Source: Actinomycetales bacterium
GTDB taxonomy: Bacteria > Actinomycetota > Actinomycetes > Actinomycetales > Cellulomonadaceae
Reading direction: 5' to 3'
DNA: 8,579 bases
Assembly (NCBI GenBank): GCA_015655615.1
Contig: JAATES010000008.1
Span: forward strand, 1 to 8,579
Both the position numbers and the translations under genes were made by a program. The notes under the pieces were generated by a model, which was given only the letters and a program-made list of their open reading frames with translations, made no database searches and had not been told where the DNA came from. Shown in pieces: positions 1-5,931 of this stretch (its first letter is position 1; every line of letters starts with the position of its first letter).

Positions 1-356
1 ACATGCCAGTGGTCGGCCCTCAGATCCGCCTCTTCATAGAGCTCTCGCTGCGCTGCGGCCAAGGCAGGCTCGCCTGCCACATCGAGCAATCCGGCAGGGA
101 CCTCCCAGAGATCACGACCCACAGGGTGCCGGTACTGCCGGATCACCAGGATGCGGTCGGAATCATCCAGGACCACGACTCCGACGGCCCCCGGATGGTC
201 GAGCACCTCACGGGTCACCGTCCCGGAGGCCCCCAGGTCCACCTCATCCGACACGAGGTTCACGATCCGGCCCCGATGGAGGACCTGGCGCCGCGACCAC
301 GGCCGCGGCGCCACCACGTCGGCCAGAGGCGTCCGGGTGCCGTCGGAGACCTCCAC
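1..356 (-). CDS. Nudix hydrolase, ADP-ribose pyrophosphatase-like (5' part; 3' end outside window)
   Basis: 118 residues are visible; the C-terminus lies beyond base 1. The family hydrolyses nucleoside diphosphates linked to another moiety, and the closest match by eye is the actinobacterial ADP-ribose pyrophosphatase group (M. tuberculosis Rv1700, also downstream of pyrG). The segment RQYRHPVGRDLWEVPAGLLD (residues 73-92) is typical of that group. The Nudix box spans about residues 89-112: GLLDVAGE, then RELYEE (104-109), which supply the metal-binding glutamates. The Gly-to-Glu spacing is one residue longer than the textbook box, and the usual EExG glycine is Ala110; as I recall, both variants occur in actinobacterial relatives. 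I chose the GTG at 356 because AGGA lies 6 nt upstream. It leaves 37 nt after the pyrG stop. An in-frame ATG at 434 inside pyrG would add 26 residues but has no ribosome binding site and poor codon bias. Probably cotranscribed with pyrG. The exact substrate is inferred. Confidence 0.88.
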   Translation of the reverse strand, partial: MEVSDGTRTPLADVVAPRPWSRRQVLHRGRIVNLVSDEVDLGASGTVTREVLDHPGAVGVVVLDDSDRILVIRQYRHPVGRDLWEVPAGLLDVAGEPALAAAQRELYEEADLRADHWH

Positions 357-362
357 CTCAGA

Positions 363-366
363 TCCT
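363..366 (-). promoter_or_regulatory. Ribosome binding site for the Nudix gene
   Basis: AGGA on the minus strand, 6 nt before the GTG at 356. It decides the start, because the alternative ATG at 434 has no Shine-Dalgarno-like sequence before it. Confidence 0.5.
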
Positions 367-393
367 GCCGCGCGATCCCCGGCGGCGGGACCG

Positions 394-2196
394 TCAGTCG
401 GGGACAACGTCGGCAGCCGGCTTGAGGTTGTCATCGTCGACGAGCAGGCCCTGCTCGTCGAGAGCAGCACGGATCAGCCCGGCAAAGAGCGGATGGGCTC
501 GCGTCGGGCGGGACTTGAACTCCGGGTGGGCCTGCGTGGCGATGTAGTACGGGTGGGCGTCACGCGGCAGCTCGACGAATTCCACCAGTTCGCGGTCGGG
601 CGAGGTTCCGCTGATCTGCAGTCCTGCCGCCTCCAGGTCCGCACGGTAGGTGTTGTTCACTTCATAGCGGTGCCGGTGCCGCTCCGACACGTGCGCCGTG
701 CCGTACACCTCGGCGGCGACCGAGCCGGGCGTGAGCACGGCGTCGTAGGCGCCGAGCCGCATGGTCCCGCCGAGGTCGCCCGCGCCGTCGACGATGTCCC
801 GCTGCTCCGCCATCGTCGCGATGACGGGGTACGCGGTGTCGGCGTCGAACTCCGAGGACGATGCACCCGTCAGACCCAGGACGTGACGGGCGTATTCCAT
901 CACCATGACCTGGAGGCCGAGGCAGAGGCCCAAGGTCGGCACCCGGTTCTCGCGAGCCCAGCGAGCCGCACCGATCTTCCCGTCCACCCCACGCACACCG
1001 AACCCACCGGGGATGAGGACGGCGTCGACGCCGCCCAGGGCGTGCTGGGCCCCCTCGAGAGTGCCGCACTCATCAGAGGCCACCCAGCGGATCTTGACCT
1101 TGGCCTCCTGGGAGAACCCGCCGGCCCGCAACGCCTCGGTCACGGACAGGTAGGCGTCCGGAAGGTCGATGTACTTGCCCACCAACGCGACCTCGACGGT
1201 GCGCTTGGGGTGGTGCACCCGCTCGAGGAGCTCACCCCACTGATGCCAGTCGACATCATGGAATGGGAGGTCGAGCCGTCGCACGACGTAGGCGTCCAGG
1301 CCCTCGGAGTGCAGGACCCGCGGGATGTCGTAGATGCTCGCCGCGTCCTTGGCCGTGACCACGGCCTCGTTGTCGACATCGCACATCAGCGCGATCTTCC
1401 GTTTGGTCGCCTCGGGGACGTCTCGGTCCGCACGTAGCACGATCGCGTCCGGCTGGATGCCGATGCTGCGCAGCGTGGCCACGGAGTGCTGGGTGGGCTT
1501 GGTCTTGAGCTCCCCTGAGGGCCCGATGTACGGAACCAGCGAGACGTGCAGGAAGAACACGTTCTCGCGTCCCAGCTCGTGGCGGACCTGCCGCGCAGCC
1601 TCCAGGAACGGCTGCGACTCGATATCGCCCACGGTGCCGCCGACCTCGGTGATGATCACGTCCACGTCGCCACCGGCCTGCGCGCGCATACGCGCCTTGA
1701 TGGCATCCGTGATGTGCGGGATCACCTGGACGGTGTCGCCGAGGTATTCGCCGCGACGCTCCTTAGCGATGACACCCGAATAGATCTGCCCCGTGGTGAC
1801 GTTCGCGGCCGCGCCGAGGTCGACGTCGAGGAATCGTTCGTAGTGGCCGATGTCCAGATCGGTCTCGGCCCCGTCCTCGGTCACGAAGACCTCCCCGTGC
1901 TGGAAGGGGTTCATCGTTCCCGGGTCGACGTTGAGATAGGGATCGAGTTTCTGCATCGTGACGCGCAAGCCGCGGGACCGCAGCAGACGCCCCAGGCTCG
2001 AGGCGGTCAGGCCCTTGCCGAGAGAGGAGGCCACCCCGCCGGTGACGAAGATCTGCCGGGTGACCTGGTCACGTCGGCCAGCAGCCGGAATGAGCCGCTG
2101 CCCAGGGGCTGCACCGAGACCTGGGTCAGGGTCGTTGTGCCCGCCAGCGGGCGCAACGAGAGGGGATCGGGTGGGCCGGTTCGCGTCATCTACCAC
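394..2196 (-). CDS. pyrG: CTP synthase (glutamine-hydrolysing)
   Basis: Makes CTP from UTP, ATP and glutamine in the cytosol, the last step of pyrimidine nucleotide synthesis. Length is 600 aa against about 545 in E. coli and 586 in M. tuberculosis. The synthetase domain starts near residue 49 with the P-loop [17 protein letters not shown] (53-69). It continues with [25 protein letters not shown] (91-115), [13 protein letters not shown] (182-194) and the nucleotide-binding KTKPTQHS (231-238). The class I glutamine amidotransferase domain follows, with oxyanion loop PGGFGVRG (396-403), nucleophile Cys425 in GLCLGLQ, and His557 and Glu559 in AHPEF. All expected catalytic residues are present. 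The start is GTG with GGAG 4 nt upstream, and there is no ATG, GTG or TTG in frame between it and the conserved core. The first ~44 residues are a Pro/Gly/Ala/Asp-rich extension whose codon composition does not fit this reading frame (see findings), so the true N-terminus is uncertain. It lies 36 nt after the glycosyltransferase stop codon. Confidence 0.97.
   Translation of the reverse strand: MVDDANRPTRSPLVAPAGGHNDPDPGLGAAPGQRLIPAAGRRDQVTRQIFVTGGVASSLGKGLTASSLGRLLRSRGLRVTMQKLDPYLNVDPGTMNPFQHGEVFVTEDGAETDLDIGHYERFLDVDLGAAANVTTGQIYSGVIAKERRGEYLGDTVQVIPHITDAIKARMRAQAGGDVDVIITEVGGTVGDIESQPFLEAARQVRHELGRENVFFLHVSLVPYIGPSGELKTKPTQHSVATLRSIGIQPDAIVLRADRDVPEATKRKIALMCDVDNEAVVTAKDAASIYDIPRVLHSEGLDAYVVRRLDLPFHDVDWHQWGELLERVHHPKRTVEVALVGKYIDLPDAYLSVTEALRAGGFSQEAKVKIRWVASDECGTLEGAQHALGGVDAVLIPGGFGVRGVDGKIGAARWARENRVPTLGLCLGLQVMVMEYARHVLGLTGASSSEFDADTAYPVIATMAEQRDIVDGAGDLGGTMRLGAYDAVLTPGSVAAEVYGTAHVSERHRHRYEVNNTYRADLEAAGLQISGTSPDRELVEFVELPRDAHPYYIATQAHPEFKSRPTRAHPLFAGLIRAALDEQGLLVDDDNLKPAADVVPD
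2007..2189 (-). other. Out-of-frame reading block before the pyrG core (possible small ORF or frameshift remnant)
   Basis: A 60-codon frame opens with ATG at 2189, directly after a TAG in the same frame, and overlaps the start of pyrG in another frame. By hand count, 36 of its first 41 codons (2189 to about 2067) end in G or C, close to the neighbouring genes. The same stretch read in the pyrG frame has about 27 of 44. The peptide contains [20 protein letters not shown] followed by TR, and stops resembling a normal product once it enters the conserved pyrG core. I do not recognise a family. It could be the former N-terminal extension of pyrG before a frameshift, a short leader gene, or chance. 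GGAG lies 11 nt before this ATG, which is long. Confidence 0.3.
2057..2072 (-). repeat. Imperfect 8-bp tandem repeat at the pyrG frame switch
   Basis: On the minus strand GTGACCAG (2072-2065) is followed directly by GTCACCCG (2064-2057), with six of eight positions identical. Read in the 2189 frame the first copy gives Val-Thr-Arg; read in the pyrG frame the second copy gives Val-Thr-Arg-Gln-Ile-Phe, the start of the CTP synthase core. Positions 2060-2072 also form a 13-nt interrupted palindrome, GTGACC-A-GGTCAC. Removing one 8-nt unit would join the two frames. Confidence 0.5.
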
Positions 2197-2200
2197 GGAA

Positions 2201-2204
2201 CTCC
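2201..2204 (-). promoter_or_regulatory. Putative ribosome binding site for pyrG
   Basis: GGAG on the minus strand, 4 nt before the GTG at 2196 and 11 nt before the out-of-frame ATG at 2189. Neither spacing is ideal, so it does not settle which start is used. Confidence 0.35.
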
Positions 2205-2232
2205 ACTCTATCAGCAGGTCGGCCTTCGCGGA

Positions 2233-3402
2233 CTAGTTGCGGGACCTCGGGGTGTCCGACAGGTAGGCCCGGCGCAGCTGAGCGAGCAGATCGTCCGGAC
2301 CGGCAAGCCGGGTGGCGGCCACGATCGCCGCCCGGCGCATCTGCTCGAGGCTCTCCGGCTCCGCCAGCAGCCGATCGATCTCCCGTGCCAGCGGCCGGGT
2401 GGACCCGACCGGGACGATCAGGGCAGCCCCATCGGTGACCTCACGTGTGCCCCCGGCATCCGTGGCCACGATGGCGGCCCCGGCCTGCAGGGCTTCCATC
2501 ACAGCGATGGGCTGGCCCTCCCAGCGGGCGGCGCTCACCACCAGATCGGCACCCGCCAGCAGGGTGGGCACATCATGGCGCCTGCCCCACAGCTCCACAC
2601 GATCCTGCAATCCGCGCGCGGCGATGTCACGCTCCAGCGAGGCGCGCAGGGGACCCTCACCTGCGATGATCCAGCGCACCTGCGGGGTCCTCAGCTCTGC
2701 GGCCGCCGCCAGCACGGTGTCCAGGCCCTTCTGCGGTGCCAGCCTCGCCACGGTCACCAGCACGGGCCGTGCTGCAGACCACTCGAGCAGGAACCTCGCC
2801 ACCGCGCGACGCTGCGTCACGGCCGCCTGCGTTCGCGGCATCTCGAGGGTCCGGGCCGGAGCCGGAACGACGGCGCGCTCCACCACCGGAGAGCTCTGCC
2901 GGGCCACCGCCGCCCATCCGCGCCGAATCCGCGTCCGGGCGAGCATTCTGATCCTGAGGTCCTCACTGACGGTCAGGATGACGTCGGCACCCGCAGTCAC
3001 CATCTCCAATACCGATGCCGTCCACCGGACTCGGCGAGAGCCCACCGGAGCGTTGTGCACCGTGACCACGATGCGGGGACGCCACCGCCGCCGGATCGAC
3101 CGTGCGGCGAGCACCGAGAGCGCCCCGGCACGAACCCCGTGGGCGTGCACCACCTCGGCCCCCCGGCTCAGCCCGCGTAGCGTCCGCCATGCAGAGAGAT
3201 CCTGACGGCTGGGCGACGCCGCGACCGGCAACACCACGCTCGAATCATCCTGCTCGGCATCGAGGGCGGCCAAGGTCACTGCCGGTGCGGCCACCGTGAC
3301 CTCGGCGCCGTCATCGCGCAGGAGTGCCGCGAGGTCCTTGAGATGCTGGGCCACGCCGCCGGTGGCCACGGCGGACACCAGCAGCACCGTGCGAGCCGAC
3401 AT
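2233..3402 (-). CDS. GT4-family glycosyltransferase (GT-B fold)
   Basis: 389 aa, soluble, with no signal peptide or TM segment, so it probably acts on the cytoplasmic face of the membrane. Retaining GT4 enzymes move a sugar from a nucleotide-sugar donor to a lipid-linked or small-molecule acceptor. Visible landmarks, numbered from this start: the N-terminal glycine loop ATGGVAQHL (about 13-21), HAHG (86-89), VTVHNAP (113-119), TVSEDL (144-149), and in the donor-binding half ARLAPQKG (219-226) with Arg220 and Lys225, IAGEGPL (246-252), and the EX7E motif EGQPIAVME (Glu295 and Glu303) followed by ATDAGGTREV. The start at 3402 is chosen because GGAGG lies 7 nt upstream. An ATG at 3432, 2 nt after the murJ-like stop, would add ten residues but has no ribosome binding site. 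Donor and acceptor cannot be read from the sequence. Its position after a PNPT-like gene and a MurJ-like flippase suggests a polyprenyl-linked glycan acceptor (inference). Confidence 0.92.
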   Translation of the reverse strand: MSARTVLLVSAVATGGVAQHLKDLAALLRDDGAEVTVAAPAVTLAALDAEQDDSSVVLPVAASPSRQDLSAWRTLRGLSRGAEVVHAHGVRAGALSVLAARSIRRRWRPRIVVTVHNAPVGSRRVRWTASVLEMVTAGADVILTVSEDLRIRMLARTRIRRGWAAVARQSSPVVERAVVPAPARTLEMPRTQAAVTQRRAVARFLLEWSAARPVLVTVARLAPQKGLDTVLAAAAELRTPQVRWIIAGEGPLRASLERDIAARGLQDRVELWGRRHDVPTLLAGADLVVSAARWEGQPIAVMEALQAGAAIVATDAGGTREVTDGAALIVPVGSTRPLAREIDRLLAEPESLEQMRRAAIVAATRLAGPDDLLAQLRRAYLSDTPRSRN

Positions 3403-3409
3403 GTGCCGC

Positions 3410-3414
3410 CCTCC
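3410..3414 (-). promoter_or_regulatory. Strong ribosome binding site for the GT4 gene
   Basis: GGAGG on the minus strand, 7 nt before the ATG at 3402. This is among the best Shine-Dalgarno matches in the window and selects 3402 over the upstream ATG at 3432. Confidence 0.65.
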
Positions 3415-3434
3415 GAACTGTCGTGTGGTCATCG

Positions 3435-5057
3435 TCAGTCGCGACCCTGCATGAGCTCGCGCAGGCCGTCACGATCGATCATCGCACCGACCAGTGCCAC
3501 CGCGCCCAGCGCGACGACCCCGGTCACCAGGGACCACATCAGTCCCTGCCCCACGCCCAGGCTGGTCGCCGGGGGCGTGATCCGGTGCAGCAGCCCCACC
3601 ACGACGATCGCCGTGGCGCCGCAGATCCCGGTCACCCGGCCGAACCCGGCCACGCTCGCTCCTCCCAGGAGTCTGCGGATGGACCAGACCAGGCAGCCGG
3701 CCCCCGCCAGCAATCCGATCGAACTGGCCAGGCCGACTCCGCGTAGAGCGGTCTCGGTCCCGCCTGCGGGGCTCCGTACCCAGATCAGCACGGTGAGGCC
3801 CGCCACGAGCAGCCAGCCCACCGACGCCCCCACCGCTGCCGCCTTCGGCTGCGACGCTCCATACAGCATTCGCGAGGAGTGGAAGATGACGGCCAGGCCG
3901 ACCAGACTCGGTGCGAGCCATTCCAAGGCCGTGGCCATTCCGGCCGCACCCCCCGTCGTGAACCCGAAGAGCGCTTCGACTGGACCGGCAGCGGCGGCGA
4001 TCGCCGCCGCGCCCGCCAGCGCCACCACCATGATCCCGCGCAGGCTGGCGGCGGCGAGGCCGGAGAACCTCTCCGAATACGGCTCCGCGGAGAGCGTGGC
4101 CAGGGTGGGGAATGTGCTGGTGGCCAAGGGCACGGCCAGCACGGCATAGGGCAGCAGGGACACCGCCTGTGCGTATTGGAACACCGGGAACGCACCGGAG
4201 TCTCCGACCCGGTTGACCACCAGAAGGATCGTGATCACCGAGATCTGCTGCGCCAGCAGGGCGCTGAGCCCCGCCGCCGCGAGCCTGCGCGCTCGTCCCG
4301 CTTGACCGGGGGTCATCGAGAAGGTCGGGCGCAACCGTACTCCGCAACGCCGCAACGGAATCAGCAACGGGAGGCTCAACGCTGCCACGCCTGCGGTGCT
4401 CCCCCAGGCGAGCCAGGCCAATGCGGCCCTGCCCAGGTCTTCCGGCACGGTCTGGCTGCCCGCGGCAAGGTGACCGAAGATCAGGTAGGAACCCATCACG
4501 ACCACCGAAGACAGCGCGGGTGCCAGTGCCGGCCAGAAGAACCGGCGGTGTGCCTGGAGGGCGCCCGAGGCCACCACGCCCAGGCCATAGAGCGGTATCT
4601 GCACGGCAAAGACCCGCAGCAGGTAGGTGGCGGTCGGAGCGAGGTCGGGCTCCGCAACCCGGGGAATCACGCCGACCAGCTGCGGCGCCACGGCAGCGAC
4701 CGCGAGCGCGACCGGAACCAGGACGACCAACGTCCAGGTCAGCAGGGCGCTCGTGTCCCGTGAGACATCCCACTTGTTCTTGCGGGCCACAGCACCGGCC
4801 AGCACGGGGATCACCGCGCCTGCCAGGGCCCCACCCGCGACCACTTCGAAGAGGATGTTCGGGATCAGGTTCGCCGCTGCATAGGCTTCTGCCGCACCCT
4901 GAGATCCCACCTGCGAGGCCTGCACGCCCCACCGCAGTAGCCCGAGCAGGCGACTCACGATCGTGACGACCGTGATGACCAAGGCTCCCGCAGCCACTGA
5001 CCGCGTCAGCGGCGACCAGGTGCGAGGGTCACCGTTCATCGCCAGGACCATCCGCAT
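3435..5057 (-). CDS. MurJ/MviN-like MOP-superfamily flippase
   Basis: 540 aa integral membrane protein with about 14 hydrophobic segments, the usual MurJ architecture (MVF family of the MOP superfamily). Such proteins flip lipid-linked sugars, classically lipid II, across the cytoplasmic membrane. The first segment carries SRLLGLLR (residues 35-42), matching SRVLGFAR of E. coli MurJ (Arg18 and Arg24). The following ANLIPNILFEVVAGGALAGAVIPVL (about 62-86) matches the TM2 region. By eye, E. coli Arg52 corresponds to Phe70, Asp39 to Glu57 and Arg270 to Ala298, so part of the cationic cavity is not conserved. Possible starts are ATG at 5108, 5057, 5051 and 5039. I chose 5057: third-position G/C preference for this frame is already evident there, and a weak GGA lies 8 nt upstream. 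It then overlaps the upstream gene by 29 nt. In M. tuberculosis the MurJ homologue maps elsewhere (Rv3910), so this is likely a paralogue with another or overlapping substrate. A murJ symbol is not safe. Confidence 0.9.
   Translation of the reverse strand: MRMVLAMNGDPRTWSPLTRSVAAGALVITVVTIVSRLLGLLRWGVQASQVGSQGAAEAYAAANLIPNILFEVVAGGALAGAVIPVLAGAVARKNKWDVSRDTSALLTWTLVVLVPVALAVAAVAPQLVGVIPRVAEPDLAPTATYLLRVFAVQIPLYGLGVVASGALQAHRRFFWPALAPALSSVVVMGSYLIFGHLAAGSQTVPEDLGRAALAWLAWGSTAGVAALSLPLLIPLRRCGVRLRPTFSMTPGQAGRARRLAAAGLSALLAQQISVITILLVVNRVGDSGAFPVFQYAQAVSLLPYAVLAVPLATSTFPTLATLSAEPYSERFSGLAAASLRGIMVVALAGAAAIAAAAGPVEALFGFTTGGAAGMATALEWLAPSLVGLAVIFHSSRMLYGASQPKAAAVGASVGWLLVAGLTVLIWVRSPAGGTETALRGVGLASSIGLLAGAGCLVWSIRRLLGGASVAGFGRVTGICGATAIVVVGLLHRITPPATSLGVGQGLMWSLVTGVVALGAVALVGAMIDRDGLRELMQGRD
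3991..4010. repeat. 20-bp perfect palindrome inside the murJ-like gene
   Basis: GCGGCGGCGATCGCCGCCGC reads the same on both strands and contains GCGATCGC. It falls within codons for an Ala-Ile-Ala run in a membrane helix, so codon choice alone may explain it. Confidence 0.4.
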
Positions 5058-5931
5058 GAGAGCGCGGTCCCGCCTGGCCCCACTCGTCGATCCGTCGCAA
5101 GAGGCCATGGCGACGGATCACGCCAGAGAAGCTCACCTGTTCGCTCACGAGGTTCATGGCCACGAGGGCCGTGGCTGCCACCAGGCGAATGCTCCGGGGA
5201 GCCCCGCTAGCCCATGCATGTCCGGCCAGCGCCCCCAGAGCATTGGCACCCGTGTCGCCTGCCATGTCCCGTGCGGCCAGATCCGCTGGACCCACGGCGC
5301 AGGCCGCACCCCACAGCAATGCCGCCTGAGAGGAAGCCGGGGTAGCGGCCATCGGCGCGATGAGCAGCGCCGCCGCCTTCAGCGCTCGGCCGGGCCTGAG
5401 ATCGAAGAGGTTGATCAAGTTGGCCGAGCCCGCGATCAGCACCGTGTCCACTGCGATGTCGATCGCCCGGAGGGTCAACGGAGGAGGCCCCTCCACGCTG
5501 GCCCGCGAACGGTTGCGGGACACCACCGAGGCACTGATCGCCGCACTCAGCCCGATTCCCGCCATCTTGAGTGACCCGGTGGTGATCTGGCCACGTCGTA
5601 TAGCGCCCAGATGGCCTCTGAAACCGCGACTGCGTTCCGGGGTGTCCTCGGCGAGATCGTCGATGACGCCCGCGATCCCGGCACCGCCGACTGCTACCGC
5701 CAGGGACCAGCGCAGGTCTGCTCCAGAGTCCCGGAGCCCGGCCACACCGGTTGCTGCCACCATCCCCATCGCGAGGGCGGGGCCTTCCAGCAGACTCACC
5801 GGGTCACCTCGGAAGTTACGCCGTGCCCAGCGAGCGTCCCCTGCGCACCAGCGCTCGAGCCCTTGGCGGGCACCGAGGGTCGCGAGCGCCGCGGCACCCC
5901 CCGCGATCAGTGCAGCCCGCCCTCGGCTCAC
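5029..5931 (-). CDS. MraY/WecA-like polyprenyl-phosphate sugar-1-phosphate transferase (PNPT family, short form)
   Basis: 300 aa polytopic membrane protein with about 7-8 hydrophobic segments. PNPT enzymes transfer a sugar-1-phosphate from a UDP-sugar to polyprenyl phosphate, the first membrane step of peptidoglycan, teichoic-acid and other glycan synthesis. Family landmarks in order: Asp91-Asp92 in GVIDDLAED; GHLGAIRRGQITTGSLK (106-122); NLINLFDLRPGRALK (171-185), corresponding to the MraY N-x-x-N-x-x-D loop; and GDTGANALGALAG (225-237), corresponding to GDxGS. It ends with VSFSGVIRRHGLLRRIDEWG (266-285), a tail I associate with a short subfamily of uncharacterised GT4/MraY-like proteins in actinobacteria and Firmicutes. 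It is shorter than MraY (about 360 aa) and lacks the C-terminal His cluster of MraY. The GTG start overlaps the steB stop as GTGA, implying translational coupling; AGGCGG lies 9 nt upstream. Substrate is unknown. Family assignment is good, activity is inferred. Confidence 0.85.
   Translation of the reverse strand: MSRGRAALIAGGAAALATLGARQGLERWCAGDARWARRNFRGDPVSLLEGPALAMGMVAATGVAGLRDSGADLRWSLAVAVGGAGIAGVIDDLAEDTPERSRGFRGHLGAIRRGQITTGSLKMAGIGLSAAISASVVSRNRSRASVEGPPPLTLRAIDIAVDTVLIAGSANLINLFDLRPGRALKAAALLIAPMAATPASSQAALLWGAACAVGPADLAARDMAGDTGANALGALAGHAWASGAPRSIRLVAATALVAMNLVSEQVSFSGVIRRHGLLRRIDEWGQAGPRSHADGPGDER

Noticed and set aside
151..1437. 428-codon plus-strand frame opposite pyrG and the Nudix gene
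   Set aside because: Shadow of conserved PyrG codons; it spans a gene boundary and shows no family signature.
1546..3180. 544-codon open frame on the plus strand across pyrG and the GT4 gene
   Set aside because: It is antisense to two well-supported genes, its translation is Arg/Pro/His/Gly-rich with no recognisable domain, and long antisense frames are expected in GC-rich coding DNA.
3403..3432. Upstream ATG of the GT4 gene at 3432
   Set aside because: No Shine-Dalgarno before it, whereas GGAGG sits 7 nt before the ATG at 3402, and the 3402 start matches where GT4 proteins normally begin.
3343..4763. Plus-strand frames opposite the murJ-like gene (268 and 294 codons)
   Set aside because: Low-complexity translations, antisense to a strong family match, no ribosome binding site or domain.
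3469..4932. 487-codon minus-strand frame within the murJ-like gene
   Set aside because: Same strand but different frame from a clear 14-TM protein; its translation is a Gly/Arg-rich shadow without hydrophobic helices.
5058..5108. ATG at 5108 as start of the murJ-like gene
   Set aside because: It would overlap the conserved C-terminal block of the PNPT protein by 80 nt and has no ribosome binding site.
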